Part shown: piece by piece, positions 12,001-25,164 of the stretch
Numbering within the stretch: the stretch's first letter is position 1
Layout: the number at the start of each line of letters is the position of its first letter
Assembly (NCBI GenBank): GCA_030770545.1
Contig: CM061091.1
Location: forward strand, 8,674,501 to 8,738,500
Direction: 5' to 3'
DNA length: 64,000 nucleotides
Source of the DNA: Macropodus opercularis
Taxonomy: Eukaryota > Chordata > Actinopteri > Anabantiformes > Osphronemidae
The notes under the pieces: model-generated
The model's input: the letters and a program-made list of their open reading frames with translations, nothing else
The model's database searches: none
Told to the model about the DNA's origin: nothing
Made by a program: the position numbers and the translations under genes

Positions 12001-13955
12001 GAGAATGTCTAAAGTTGTTAGCTACAAAATTCTATACATGTCCTTTCACAGTCTGGATGTTTGGTAATAATCGAGAATGCTACAAATAATACAAAGAAAG
12101 AAAAAACACAGAAGTAGAAGCTGTGTCACAACTACCGGACACTACCTCTATTTCTTTAAACCAAGTTTGAAGTATAGCTTTACCTGTGAAAACTATCCTC
12201 AGACACATCAGTGGATGCATTCGTGGAGGTTTCAGAAAAGACGTCGACCAGTAAACTGGCTCCCGTTGAAGGCGTGGGGTTTACATTTATTATGTCTGTG
12301 AATGGGTGCGCGGAGACCTGGAAGACGAGCACCAGCAAACATAAGCTAACATACAGCACCTACATACGTACATAACAGAGCATACCTAAACAGACTTTAG
12401 TTATTAGTGTATAATTTTTAAGGATAAATATGTGTCTAGACAAAACACACAGTTAATGTAAGAGACATATTTCACTCTCTTTGCTTTCTAAAGTATCTAG
12501 ATAAAAGATGGTATCTCACATCTTCTTGACTGGCTGACAGACAACATTGGTAGACATAAATTTATGATTTTTTAAAGCAATTATGAATGAAGAAAGTCAT
12601 AATACATGGCGTCTGAACAGACCTGTTAACACAGTATACTGCAGCAACTGAAAGAGCAGCAGTGTGAATGGTCTCTTTGGAACATTCACCATCAACATTG
12701 ATTAAAGCCAATAAAAAGCAAAGCACAAGTATAAGTGTCACACAAAGTCACACTTCCAAAAGATCAAACTGCATATTAAAGGAGATGAGACTAAATAATT
12801 AAGTTTTGTATAGCGGATGTGTCGTTTCTGCTAATATACCACACTCCCAGCAGAGGGCGTGATGGAGCTAGAGGGGGCTGGGCGGGGTCTGTTGGTAGGA
12901 AGAAGGTCTGCAAACAGTGAAGGAAAACACTGAGAGAGAAACAAAAATAAGGAGAGAGGGCTGAGGACAGGGAAGAAAGGAAAAGTGGCAAGTTATTATT
13001 AAAAAGGAAAAAAATGTGAATAGGAAATAAAAGTCAAAAGACCCAACAAGAAGGAAGGAGTACGGTATGTACAATGCACTGTTTGGGCTTAATGTGGCGT
13101 AGCTTAATCTTTATAATAGTTGCTCTTATAACTAGATTTCACTTCTTAAGGTAGCCCTACTGTGAAGTTACCTGGTTACTGGTTTCATTTTTCTCGCTGT
13201 GTTCAGTGTTGCCGTTAACATTCCGCCGGGCATCATTTATTTCAGGCAGATTGCCTGGTCCTTTCTTCTTTTTGAGCTTGGCCAGGATCGAAGACTCTCT
13301 CTCTGGGAAAGGGGGCATTTCTTCTAAGACAGTGGCCTGTGAATGGACAAGGACAGGCAGCCTTGAAATAAGCCTGATCCAGCTGAACCAGTCTTCACTA
13401 AGCAGAACATGTAGACATGTTTAAAATGAAGGAAGCCCTGTAAGGTAATCTTGACAACTAACGCTTTCAATCTGAAACCTAAATAAAACATCACTTCCCA
13501 ATGTGATTTGTGCCTGCGGAGCTCTTAAACTTCAGTGTGACGGACAGCTGCTAATGTGCCCCTGCTCAACTAACCAGTATATCAGTGCTGGCGACACAGC
13601 TGAGCCTCAGGTACTCGACTGCTCTCTGCTGAATCTCTACGTCTGCGTTGCGGAGTTGGCTATCTGACCGCAGGACGTCTTGGATTGTGGACTTCACTTC
13701 TGGAAACAAGTTAATGAACTTGATGTAGGCAGACAGCAGCAGAGCCCGAGTTGGAACAGAGCACAGGTGGAACTTGGAGTGAAGAAGGTTGAACTGGACC
13801 AGTGGACTTAAAGAGAACACACAACATTAGTAGTGAAGCTTCCGGAAAGTCAGGTCAGCTGTAGTTTACACAATATATCAACGTCTTGAGATTTATATAC
13901 ATGTAATTTGGTATAGCTATTATTACAAAACAAAAAAATCTACATAAAAAACATT

Positions 13956-14010
<55 letters not shown>

Positions 14011-17000
14011 CATGCATACAGACTGATTCTGGTGAAAATTTGTAAATCGCATCTCACACATAGAGACACTGCTATGTAATGTTAGTTTCATAGTTTTGTT
14101 AACTTTTTAATGATGTAAGCAGGTCAACTTTAAATACAGTAAATTGTTGCTAACTAACCTTCAAAGAATAAACAGGGAAGACATATGACATGCTGATAAT
14201 AAAACCAGCAGTTTGTAATGTGGGTTTGTGGTTTGTACCTTGAGCGTGAGTCACCAGCAATTAGGTTACCAAACTCTCCCAGGATATAACCTCCAACCTT
14301 AACAAGGTTCTCGTGGCAGGCAGGGGCCTGAAGGGCCTAAAGGTTTTCACAAAGCAATAGCATTGGTCAACAAAGAGACGAAAGAACATAGTAACATCCA
14401 ACCAGAATTAGGTAAGATAAAAACCAGAGTAGGTGCCATCATGTTAAATGTATATATGAAGGTTCCATAATCACCAAGGATTTCTTGGGGGAAGAAAGTT
14501 ACCAGAATAACTAGCTGTCACTGGTAAAACATGACTTTAATAGCTTACTTCTTACTAATAGCCTATTTCTGGCTCACTATTTCCTGTAGCAGTGTGGCAT
14601 TCTGGCAGCTGCTGCACCCAGAGCAGCGACAGCATTGGAAATCACTTCACTCATAAACCTTTGTGCCTACCTCAAAAACGGTCTTGGCAGCATAGCCCTG
14701 GACATCATCTCTGTTTATAACGATCTGGATGACACGGTACCACACCTCCTCACTGACATAGTCGCCAGCAATGCGGATGAGGTTGAGGATGGTATCCACA
14801 TACCAGGTGTAGTCCACAGCATATTTTTCTGCCAGAATAGCCACTTTGAGCACCTGAGGAAGAGTCACAACTTGCTGAGAAACAAGAGCTGCACACAAAG
14901 TGAAAAAGAGTTATACTCTGGCTATAATGATGACTCACTATCTCTTCTCTGATTGAGTAGTCAGCGGTCTCCAGGTAGCGGAGCATCTCAGCCACAATCT
15001 GTTTGGCGTTGCTGCGGTCGCACATGGCATAGAGCAGATCCACAGCCCTCTGGCGAACACTCACGTCTCGCTCTGTCTGTAGAAAATACACAGAAGGTCT
15101 GAACAGCTGAACAGATTGAACTAATATGGTGTCATGCGCATGAGCATATTGTACTTTGTGTTTATTCTACAACTGTACTGTCTGTTTGATTGATGAGTTT
15201 TTGTTGTATTTTATTTTCTGAGTAGTTGGGGGGGGGCTTTTACATAATTTCAGTTGAAATAAAAAAAAATATTTTTATGAACATATTTTGCCAACAAAAT
15301 TCTTAAGTAGGACTAAGTCAGAGTGTAGCAGTACTTAGCAGTACTAGTTCAGATAATGACATCCTCCCACCAAAGACACAACGAATTAAACTTACCTTTA
15401 GTGCATTGATGACAGTTTCTATATGCGTCTTTACTGCCTCATGAGAAAACTCAGAGCTGGCCAGTGTGCACATGCTCTCCAAAGCCAGGTAACGAAGGTT
15501 GGTTTCCCTGTGCTGCAGAAACTGACCCAGCTGATTGCAGGCTCGTACCAACAGAGTGGGTTCACTGACACATAAGACACAAAACATAAGTTATAAAGTT
15601 TAAAAACAAATGTTTTAACATTCAAAACAACACGGCACACACTAAAGGACTGAGAGATACCATAATGTGAGGTCTTTATGTGAAGTTTTATGCTAAAGCT
15701 AGTTTTCAGTTCTTGGTGTTTTGCAGTGGTGTTTGCTACAGTGAGACCAAAACTAACTTCTTAAACAACATACTAAAACATACAAATATTGTCTGGTCAC
15801 ACACAGGCTACAAAGACACACCGCAATCAGAAAAAATGGTTTCAGAGTGAAACCTAAAAAAAAACCATGGCCAAAAGGAACAACTCAAACTTTGCAGTAA
15901 AGTAACACAAATCAAAGTATAATTTATTATGCTCGACTGCAGTGTGACTGATTAAGGCATGGTTGATGGTGGGTAAGTAGCGAAAGGCTTAAGCCATCAG
16001 AGGCTATATATTCTATATTCAGTGTGTTATTAAGAATTAAAACCTTTTGAGTAATTACATTTCTGATTTAACTGATCATAGCAAGCAATGATTGTGCCAG
16101 GTGCTGACACAGCAGATGCACTGCGATAGCAACCTAATAAAATTTTCTCTCTCAAAGAAGAGCCCAAAGAAAAGAAAATTGTTTCTTAGGAGGTTCATAA
16201 ACTGAGTTAACAGTATCACCACCTAAAGTACCAGTGTTCCTTTTTCACAAAGCACTATGTAGTTATACACTTACAGTATAAACTGGCAACACAGTGCCAA
16301 AGTTCATTTGACCAACCTGTCATGGTGGATGATAAGGGAGATAGCTTCAAACAGAACAGCATTCTTTGCATTGGAATGCTGGACCTTCTTGGACTTGGGG
16401 GGCTCCTGGGCTTTGTTGAGGATGGTCTCCAGACACTCTGTCAGACGACCCCGCAGTGCAGCATCCTCTGAAACAAAGCAGTCCATATTCTGAACACTTT
16501 GCTCATCCTTAGTTTTAATTCAATATTTCTAGAAGCTATTTGGCTAGACATTTTATATAAATAATCAATCAAATAACCAAACAAAGGTCCTTACAAAAGA
16601 GACATTTTGCAGCCTTTAGTTTAAGACGTTAACATGTGCGATGTTTTTTGCTTATTATCCAAAATAATTCATTGCAACTTTATTCTAATCTCAAAGAAGA
16701 CTGCAAAAATGTACATAAAATCATTCTAAGCCATTTAGGTTAATTATGGCATGTTTTCATCTGGCACAGAGAAAGACTGTTGCAGAACAAATATCTACTG
16801 TATGACTTAGCTGCTCAGAGTCTAACACATGCGCTTTAAAAAAAGTAAACAGAATTGTTTGTAAAAAGTGAATCTATAATTTGAATGAATGAATGAATGA
16901 TGCTTATTCTGTTTGTGAGGCACTTGCTCTTATGTGTCTTCATAAAACTCAGCAGTTACTAAACCTGATCCACTACACAGGTTGTTTTACAACTAGCTCT

Positions 17001-20000
17001 GCCTTCTTACTGCTGATTACCTGGACATTACGCTTCAAATAGTGAATCTATGCTACTAGAATCTACAAATACAGGATACAAATGTGCTGAACATGCTGCT
17101 TTTCCTGAATGTGTGTTGCCCTTTAGAAGCATAACTATTATACATGTATAGGTACAATCAATGTACTTTTATCTTGCACAGGGAAGCTGTGCAGGTAAGC
17201 TAAAAAATTCACTAAAAAATAATGAAATAAAGGGGCAGTGGCCATATTCTGTAAATACAGTATGTCACAGAAGTGAGTACACCCCTCACATTTCTTGTAA
17301 ATATTTAATACATCTTTTCAGGTGACAACACTGAAGAAATGATACTTTTCTACAACGTAAACTAGTGAATGTACGTTTGTATAACAGTGTACATTTACTG
17401 TGCCCTCAAAAAAAAAAAATAAAACTTCAAACACAGCCATTAATGTCTAAACCCCTGGCAACAAAAGTGAGTACACCCCTAAGTGAAAATGTCAAATTGG
17501 GCCCAAAGTGTCAATATTCTGTGTGGCCACCATTACTTTCCAGCACCGCCTTAACCCTCTTGGGCATGGAGTTCACCATAGCTTCACAGGTTGTCACTGG
17601 AATCCTCTTCCACTGCTCCGTGACAACGTCACAGAGCTGGTGGATGTTAGAGGCCTTGCCCTCCTCCACCCACCGTTTGAGGATGCCCCACAGATGCTCA
17701 ATAGGGTTTAGGTCTGGAAACATGCTTGGCCAGTCCATCACCTTTACCCGCAGTTCCTTTAGCAGAGCAGTGGTCCTCTTGGAGGTGTGTTTGGGGTTAT
17801 TATCATGTTAAAATACTTCGAAGACTGGGCCGTTGGGAGGGGATCATGTTCTGCTTCACTATGTCACAGTACATGTTGGCATTCATGGTTCCCTCAATGA
17901 ACTGTAGCTCCCCAGTGACAGCTCACTTCTGTGAAATACTCTATGTAGCCATTTCATTGGAAAAAGTTGAGTTGTGTATATATATATATTTGTTAATATA
18001 TTTATGGGATTAGTGTTTCATTTTGTTGGGATGACTCAGGCTTGTCCTGAATGTGACCAGTTTGTTTACCTTGGTCCAGGGCAGTATTTTATTTTGCCTA
18101 CTAGGTGTTAGTGGAGGCTGTAGGTTGTTGAAACGTGAGTTTGTTTTTGCCCTTCATAACGAAGGAGAACTCCGTGAAACACACTCACGTCTCCCGTGTC
18201 TCATAATTTATCTCCTGTATTTCAGGTTAGTAATTTGCATCACGTCAAATAAACTGTATATGCAGGCGAGATAAATCTGGGAGATAAGCGGGCACATTAG
18301 ATTGTTAAGTCCGGAAAGTAGCCAGTACCTGCAACATTGGCAGTAAATTTATGGCAGAAATATGACTGGCGTGACCTAATTTTAGTTTTTGAAATATTTC
18401 AGTAAGCACCACCACAGCACTAAAACAGGAAGTACTTAAAATTAACAACACTAAATGGATACTAATGCTAAACTTTTGTCCTCTGACCGTTCAACAAACA
18501 TTATGTTCTAATTTCTCCATCAGAAAGACAGCACTGTACTGTACTTTACCAGGTGGGGGGTAGCACTGTAGCAGGCGCAGAAGTTTGACAGACAGCCATG
18601 GTGCGGCAACAAAGTAGTAAGTATAATCCTGTAGGTCAATGGAGGCGGAGCTCACAATCTGAACAGAAAAAAAAAATCACACATCAGCAGCATTTACTTG
18701 TTAAAACAAAACTTGTGAAGTCACATAAGGTCCCCCACCCTACTGAGCCTGGCCACAGCCAGAGAGACAGATGTTTTGAAGTCATCAGGTTGCTTCTGGG
18801 CCAGGGTAGTGATGAGGCTGGTGGCTGCTGTTACCACACCCTGAAACAGACAGAACATATTTTATTAAAAATGAGTGGGCCTGACAATAGCTCATTATCA
18901 TGTCATTACAAAAGTATGTGGAACCCAAGATATTAAAGTGCGGAGAAATTTGTTTTTCCAATTCTACTGAAGATGTGTCACAACCATTCATAATTTTTAA
19001 TACCTTCCAGCTGTGAGAAACACATTTTCTATGTGCCTTAGACCAAAGAATAATCTTGTACAGTATTTATGTAGCCTGCTGTACATCTGCTTTAAATATA
19101 CTTCTCACTAGCATATTATGATTAGACTACATACCCAAATGTTACTACCAAATCATGCCGTTTAGATGTACTGTAATAGTACAGTCTTACCAGATGCTGA
19201 TCATTAAGAAGATGGACCACTCGTGCTGTCCATTCACCCATGGGCACCAGGTCGGGAGACGACCTGTTGAGTCTTAGCAGACATAGTGCTGCACTCTGCT
19301 TCACGCTGTCCATGGTGTCCCTGGTTGAGACAAGCACATGGCCTTATATGATATTCCAAAACACAATATGCAATTGAAATTGTCACAATTTCTCATGTCA
19401 GAGCTAAAGTATGTAATGTTTGAGCAGAATGTGCTAAATATATATATATATATATATATACACTCACCTTAGGATATATATATATATATATCCTAAGGTG
19501 GACAGGTGCTCTCAAAAGCTACTATGACTTTGTGGAGAGCATGTTTCATGTTTAACATAACATTTGTCAGTGGTTAATAGAATTTTATGAAGTCCCTGGC
19601 ACTTTCGGCTATTGTTGGTGGATTATGGTTTTATGGCAAAAGTTGATTTGAAAGTCCCCTGTGTAAATACATAACAAAAATTACAATTAAAAGCATGGGT
19701 TCTTCCTGTATTTATATTACCAGTCACAACGTCACAATCTGACAATTAGAGACAGTCAGGCCTTTTTGCATTTATGTTTGCATACGCACCCTGCCACCAG
19801 GATCCTGGGGATTTCAGAAGCGAAAGCCTCGGCCATTTCCCTGCTGCCCACGTTAGCAATGCAGTGCAGGGCCAGGTTCATGAAGGTTGGATTGCGGCTG
19901 GCCAAGTCATTCTTAATGGCATTGTTGATCAGGCGGATCAAGTCGCTATTTGAGTTCACCAGCACTGAGATAAACAAGTAACCCTAAAAGGGACAAATTA

Positions 20001-23000
20001 TTTGTGCTTCCCTCAGTCGTTTCACACAAACATATGTATTTAATTAATGATCAATAATTTGCAAGTTTAGACACTGGATGAAGATACACTTACTATTTGT
20101 TTCTCTGTGTACTTGTTAGAGCTGAGGAGGTTGACAGCTTCCATATGTCCAAAGTCGATATCATGGCCCAGAAGAAAGATGAATAGCAGCTTGCAAACAT
20201 ACTTTTTCTTGCTGTAGCCATCTAGTGCTTTGTCTCCTATTCACACATGTGCAAATATACACACAACAAGCACATAAAAAAAATAGATTTTTCTCTATAT
20301 GAAGCTTCAGATGCAAACATGTCGATAGTCTTGACAGTGGCCTGTAATCAACCTAAATAATAATGTGGTTATTTTATACCAAACAGGTGAGTATTCAAGA
20401 AAAGGGCATGGGGCATTCAGCTGACATTTTACAGTGAAATAATTTATTGGTGAGCTGAACAAAGTATTGTTTATGATACTGTACATTGAGACTTGGAACT
20501 TTAGCCTAGAAGAATTGCTGCTGTTTTTAAGGCAAAAAGGGTGGTCACACCAAATATTGATTGGATTTAGATTTCTCTTTTGTTCATTCACTATTCACTC
20601 ATTTTGTTCATTTATGAAAATAAATGTTTAACACTTCCATTTTTGAAAGCATTCTTTGTTCACAGCATTTCTCCACACCTGCCTAAAACTTTTGCACAGT
20701 ACTGTAAATAAAATAAAAAAAATTAAAATAATGATATAACCAAGTGAAGCTAGTTGATGTGTCCAGACTTAATATTTTCATTATCTCTTTTTTCAGCATT
20801 GTTCAGCTTAATGGTGGTTTGCTCCAATGGTAGTGGCAGTTTAAAAGTCAGTACTTGTGGCCTCTGTTCCTTCTTGTTGTCACACTATGGGAGCTACAAC
20901 GGTGCTTCTGTGCCAGTTTCATACTACAGCTAATAGACGTAAGACACTTAAAATGAGTGTAACAACCGACACCGAAGAAGAAATGGCAGTGATGTGTCCT
21001 TTGCAGACTATTACAACAAAGCAAAGACAAATAAAGGTAATACTACCCTAAAATATGTGTAGGGGATTGACCCAGCAGGAAAGCTTTTGTCATGAAGGGT
21101 AAAGATTTTTATTCCAATAAAAACCAGATCAGATTTGTCAGGTCTGTTCACCTACCTTTAAATTTGGAACGGATGTTTGCCAGTTCTTTGTTTATCCTCT
21201 TAATCTCTGCTTCTTTACTTTTACCTGCAAATAAAACAAAACATTGTAAGTATACACTGCTGTGATTAATTTGAATAAATTATTTGTTGCTTTATATTGC
21301 TTGGTTGATCTTATTAGGTAAAACTAATGGCTGCTGCAGAGCCAAAACAGCCTGTAGACCTATGTCCATGTTTCTGCAGCTACGCCATACACCTCATGTA
21401 CTTTACGTGTCCTCCTTACTTGCTTACTTCAGCTGTTAGCCACATTTCTTTCAATTTCAATTTCTTAGAAAAATTGCAAAATATTAGTTATTAGTGCTTT
21501 AAAAACATGGGAAGGCAAACAAAATACTCTCTGTTGTAAATGTAAAAGATTGCAAAGTGTGGATGGAGTTTTGACATTTCCTTTTACTGTTAAATGTAGT
21601 GCTGTTTAACAATGCTGTTGCATGGCACTGTCGCAAGGTGTGGCTACTTGAGATGCTGTTGTCGGTGAAGATTATTGTCTGAAAGTTGAGTCTTGACAAC
21701 TAGACTTCTTCCTTTTTTTTTCTTTTGAGATGCTGCTGAATTCCCATGGGGATGAAGTTTGACGTCTGACTTTGCTCACTGACAGTGTCTTTTGCAAATA
21801 GACTGCTTTGCTCTCTTAGGCTCTTGAAAAAGTCAAAATGTCATGAAATCAGTCTGAAAAACAACTAAACTCTTTGACCGTTTCTGAATTCTGTATTTAT
21901 TATGATAACATTTCTGCTGCCTGTACATGGTACAATTTACAAAGGTTGCACAAATACAGATGGGTCAAATACAACTTACAATGTACAATAGAACAGCAAA
22001 CACATGTGTAGACATAAAGTACATGTAGGAGCTGTACTGGTCAACTGACAAGACAAGCATTTTCAACATACTAACATGCCTGGGTAATGTTGACATACGC
22101 ATATTAGCAAGTGACTTCAATGTAGAACATATGGTTATGTGAGGTCTTAAAACTTGCATTTTAAAGTGCCTTGAGATGACATTTTGTTGTAAACTCAATA
22201 TCTTTCGCATTATTTTAAAAGTTGGGATTACTGTTCGCATTGGGGGGGGGGGTCAACAAATTAAATGCTATTATGCTATTATAGAAAATATCAGGTGTCT
22301 CATAACTGTGATCTACAGACCATAAAGCCTTATACAAGACATTTATAGACATTATGTTAAGGGAGTGTTCTAATTACAAACTTACAAGTGTATTGATATG
22401 TGACAGTGAGCTATGTGCATCTCCTAGGATGAGACATGGTACTATTACAGTATACTGTAGTAAAAGAAAGAACTAATGGACAATAGGAAATGTGAAGCTA
22501 TTAAGCAGCAGCTCCGTGTAATTAGTGTGTGTGTATATATATATATATATATAAAAGCACTCGTATAGCAATATATATATTATTTATGCGTGTGACAACA
22601 ATGGATTGTGTAATTTGTAGTTATGTACAATTCATCTTCTTTTTAGAACTAAATGTTTTGAATGTAATTGGACGCCTAAAGTCCAGATTGCTACAGGTTT
22701 AGCATTTCCTATGATTTAAAGATAATCTGTGGGCTACAAGGTATAAGAACAGTGTAATGTCTGTGGTTCACCTAACGTTACAGCGAATTTTTAACTGATA
22801 TAGAAACTTAGTAATGATTAGTTTAGACGCTATCCCAATACATTATACCGTAACTATAATGTAGTTCAGTATGTAACTTGAAAAAGCTGCAAACTGACAT
22901 AAAATAGGCCGGTGTTATCTACGGTTAGCGGTGCGGTCCACGCCCTTTGACATGACGTTAGCAGCTGGTAGCTAGCAGCTAGCTAACGTACTAAGCTAAG

Positions 23001-23258
23001 CAAGTGGGTTGTCTAACCCACTTTAAAAACGTTAAAGTTGACATAAACTGCCCGCAACTTTAGCAAGAACAACAGACAAACGCTTGTCTTCGAAGGCACC
23101 CACCCCGTCACTGATGTTAACGAACATTGCAGCAGGTGACTCCTTAGTTGTTTAACCAAAATCTGTCTATAAATTTTATAAACAAACTTACAGTTCCTGA
23201 TGTCAGAAATGAACACGGCCAGGCCACGCATACCATCTCCTTTGGACACTGCAGGCAT
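9013..23258 (-). CDS. ap2a2: AP-2 complex subunit alpha (alpha-adaptin, ap2a2-like), complete, 22 exons
   Basis: Large alpha subunit of the AP-2 clathrin adaptor at the plasma membrane. Exons on the minus strand: 23192-23258, 21156-21224, 20094-20236, 19790-19983, 19191-19320, 18739-18840, 18550-18658, 16317-16467, 15396-15564, 14939-15076, 14671-14853, 14239-14336, 13575-13806, 13172-13336, 12184-12317, 11444-11526, 11192-11281, 10466-10589, 10264-10380, 9998-10067, 9470-9604, 9013-9090. They sum to 2781 bases with consistent phases, giving 926 residues (human about 939). The start [20 protein letters not shown] is invariant in the family. Residues 1 to about 625 are the helical trunk, including the phosphoinositide-binding SKKKYVCK region. 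A variable hinge spans about 625-695. The ear, 695-926, contains [20 protein letters not shown] and KFFQPTEM and ends LCELLAEQF. Signatures such as [22 protein letters not shown] and [11 protein letters not shown] favour AP2A2 over AP2A1. Intron 17 appears to be U12-type. Confidence 0.95.
9165..9418 (-). mobile_element. Reverse-oriented short retroelement tail in last ap2a2 intron
   Basis: Plus-strand TTCAAAGTCTTTATTGTCAT, read in reverse, is ATGACAATAAAGACTTTGAA, the tail style of fish LINE/SINE copies. About 250 bases of A-rich and AG-rich sequence follow. It lies wholly inside the last intron (9091-9469). The right edge is approximate. Confidence 0.5.
10590..11191 (-). other. ap2a2: Putative U12-dependent AT-AC intron (ap2a2 intron 17)
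   Basis: On the minus strand the intron begins ATATCCTCAT (11191 downward), matching the U12 5' splice-site core ATATCCT. A U12-like branch-point motif TCCTTGAC lies at 10609-10602, and its A is 13 bases from the 3' end CCAC|AG (intron ends at 10590). Splicing AT-AC restores ...[17 protein letters not shown], which aligns without gaps to vertebrate AP2A. No GT donor at or near this point keeps the frame without inserting foreign residues. The intron body (about 10620-11065) looks partly repeat-derived, ending in an AATAAA-rich segment. Confidence 0.75.
13970..14005. repeat. (AT)n microsatellite
   Basis: Nearly pure AT dinucleotide tract inside the ap2a2 intron between exons 12 and 13, preceded by an imperfect ATAT/TTTATA stretch from about 13953. 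Confidence 0.85.
16861..17256. other. ap2a2 intron sequence, nothing recognised
   Basis: Central part of the long intron between exons 7 and 8 (16468-18549). Apart from a small GAAT repeat (about 16883-16899) no feature was recognised before the Tc1 element begins. Confidence 0.4.
17258..17942 (-). mobile_element. Internally deleted Tc1/mariner transposon in ap2a2 intron 7
   Basis: The left end, CAGTATGTCACAGAAGTGAG after a TA, is matched in inverse orientation at about 17920-17940, giving terminal inverted repeats around a 685-bp element. The minus strand encodes the C-terminal part of a Tc1 transposase (17741-17511). This includes [20 protein letters not shown], the region containing the last catalytic acidic residue, and ends [11 protein letters not shown]. 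Sequence right of it (17745-17815) still encodes degraded [17 protein letters not shown] residues. Most of the N-terminal half is missing. A full Tc1 is about 1.6 kb, so this is a non-autonomous deletion derivative. Confidence 0.88.
19437..19500. repeat. AT repeat followed by perfect 36-bp palindrome
   Basis: A (TA)n tract (19437-19460) is followed by a perfect inverted repeat at 19465-19500. The arms are 18 bases (CACCTTAGGATATATATA and its exact complement) with no spacer. It lies in the ap2a2 intron between exons 4 and 5. Such a palindrome can extrude as a hairpin and tends to be unstable. Confidence 0.9.
20650..20707. mobile_element. Tc1/mariner terminal-repeat remnant
   Basis: Sequence reading CACACCTGCCTAAAACTTTT then GCACAGTACTGTA is, in reverse, the style of terminal inverted repeat found in fish Tc1 elements. 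Only one end was recognised, inside the ap2a2 intron between exons 2 and 3. Confidence 0.4.
21225..23191. other. ap2a2 intron 1, mostly unrecognised sequence
   Basis: Contains a poly-G run (about 22243-22251) and a GT/TA microsatellite (about 22527-22551). The rest shows no coding exon, RNA gene or clear repeat. The last 300 bases next to exon 1 contain clustered GCTAGC/TTAGC motifs (about 22960-22990), possibly promoter-proximal sequence. Confidence 0.4.
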
Positions 23259-23600
23259 ATTGTTCGCTCTCTATGACGTTCTCTCTTCTGTATTTAAAAT
23301 AGTTCAACTACACAGAGTACGTGTGTCTTAAAGTTATTATGCTATATATCCAGAACGTCGCGCCGTGCAGCTTAAGATCCCAGATATGACTGAGACTACA
23401 ACCAGACGATCTGCGGCTGCGTTGTATTCCCCCGGAGCGGCTACAGCCAGTGTTGCCAGATCTCGGGAGAGAAACCAGCAAATATTCACAACTCCTATGA
23501 AAACAAGCCCGTAATAAGCGACTCCGCGCTTTTAAAAAAACCGACAACCTTAGATTTTGGACGTCAGGTCGTAACCAATTGCGTTTTAACACATTTGCTG
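23259..23600 (-). promoter_or_regulatory. ap2a2: ap2a2 5' UTR and promoter region
   Basis: Sequence directly upstream (minus sense) of the ATG at 23258. It is richer in CpG than the surroundings and holds a TGACGT-type motif near 23273-23278. No TATA box sits at a convincing distance, consistent with a housekeeping-type promoter. The transcription start is not determined. Confidence 0.4.
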
Positions 23601-25160
23601 TACATTATATGTTGCATTTCTTCAACATCATTATAAAGTAAATAGTAGTGATTAGGTGGAAAGTTAGAGGCTGCGCTTCCTTATAGTCTTTCATCGCCAT
23701 CGTTGTAGATCACCTCTGCGATCATGAGCATAACGCACTCGTATAGCAAATTGCAGGTAATTCATTGACACCTGTATTTTATTATGTGTTTAGGTGCAGA
23801 CGTGTTGAACAATATCATCGTTTTGTGTGCATATTTCACTTCACACTTATATGCAGTCTTCATACTTCACCTGAGGTCAAACCTGTCTTTCACTCATTAT
23901 ATTTAGCGAATCTAAGGATAAAAGCTCCCATATGTTACCAGCTTCAACAGGACAAACCAGACAAATATGAGATTAATAAAAATCAAGCATAAAATTGCGC
24001 GACTGTCAATATTGTCTATTTATAGGCGCCTTTATAAAAACAACTTATATCACTTATAATAAGCGGACATGGCAACACAGAAAAAATAGCACTAGCAAGC
24101 CAACAGCAAGTTCCTTGAATACTAACCTAGGCTGAAACTATTTTAATTTAAAGCTGCTGTTATTAATATTGTTGAGTTCATGGAGCTATTTAAAACTTTA
24201 TATCGTTGCTTCTCCATGACTGTTTTAAATGTTTACTTTCCATTTGCTACAAAACAAAACAAGCAAAGCATTTTATTCAGAAAAGTAAATATTTTTTTAT
24301 TTTTCTTTTAAGTTGTTGGCAGTGTTATACAGTTTAAATTAAGGAAAATGACCAGTTTAAGTTAAAAGGAAGCACAGAGAACTCATATAATAAATGAAAC
24401 TCAATGATTGCATGTCACATCCAGCTCTTTCTGAACTGATTACTGAACTGTGGAGTGAACACATTACTTCCCTCTAGTGGTTATTTTATTATTACGTTTG
24501 TGTGACTCTTAACTCCGGTTACAGTTAAATGCAAATAAATTGTTTATAATATAATTTCCTAATATGATTACTAATAGAAAATAAACGTTGCTTTGATGTT
24601 ACACAAAGTTAAATCCTATGAACACATACATCACTGCTGTATATACAGATTTAAAACAAGTTTTTGTTTTAATCAACATTAATGTGACAACCACATTAAA
24701 ATATTAACGAATTAACAAGTTCAACAATAAATAATATGTGACGGTCATGTCCACAGGTTAAAGTTTTTCACTGCACTGACAGGAACAGCAGGTATAGTAC
24801 AGGAACAACTGGCTGCCAACCCAGTCAAATCTGTTGCAACTGTTGTATGTTGTATGTTGAAGAGCGAGGCGGAATGTTGGCATCATCCTCATCCTTATTT
24901 TCAAGGTTTTTATCTTTACTCGTGGCACCATTTTCTGAATCCTCAATGGTTCAGTCTTTCATGTCAAGATCATGATCTTTTATTCCTCTTCTGCTAAACT
25001 TTGTAAGAAGTAGGCCTACAATAGTTAGAAGTTGGTCTTTTATATGGGGGTCTTTCTAAAACATGTACTGTAATAAGTTAATATGTGATAAGCTTTGATA
25101 TTTTTCACAAATTTTCACAAAAAAACTGTAATTGTCTCAAAAGAAACAGGCAGATTTTAT
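23601..25160. other. Intergenic AT-rich DNA
   Basis: Left part of the ap2a2-cd81 intergenic interval. No gene, RNA or repeat family was recognised; the short open frames look random. Confidence 0.4.
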
Positions 25161-25164
25161 GCCT

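Noticed and set aside
12795..12905. Possible extra ap2a2 hinge exon (Pro-rich minus-strand frame after a TTTGCAG acceptor)
   Set aside because: The only nearby donor gives 68 bases, which breaks the phase between exons 14 and 15; those two already join in phase 0.
17511..17741. Minus-strand 76-codon frame as a small gene
   Set aside because: It is the C-terminal part of a Tc1 transposase inside an internally deleted element.
22556..23750. 15-base match GCACTCGTATAGCAA at 22557 and 23735
   Set aside because: Short, with different flanks; too weak to claim a repeat or regulatory element.
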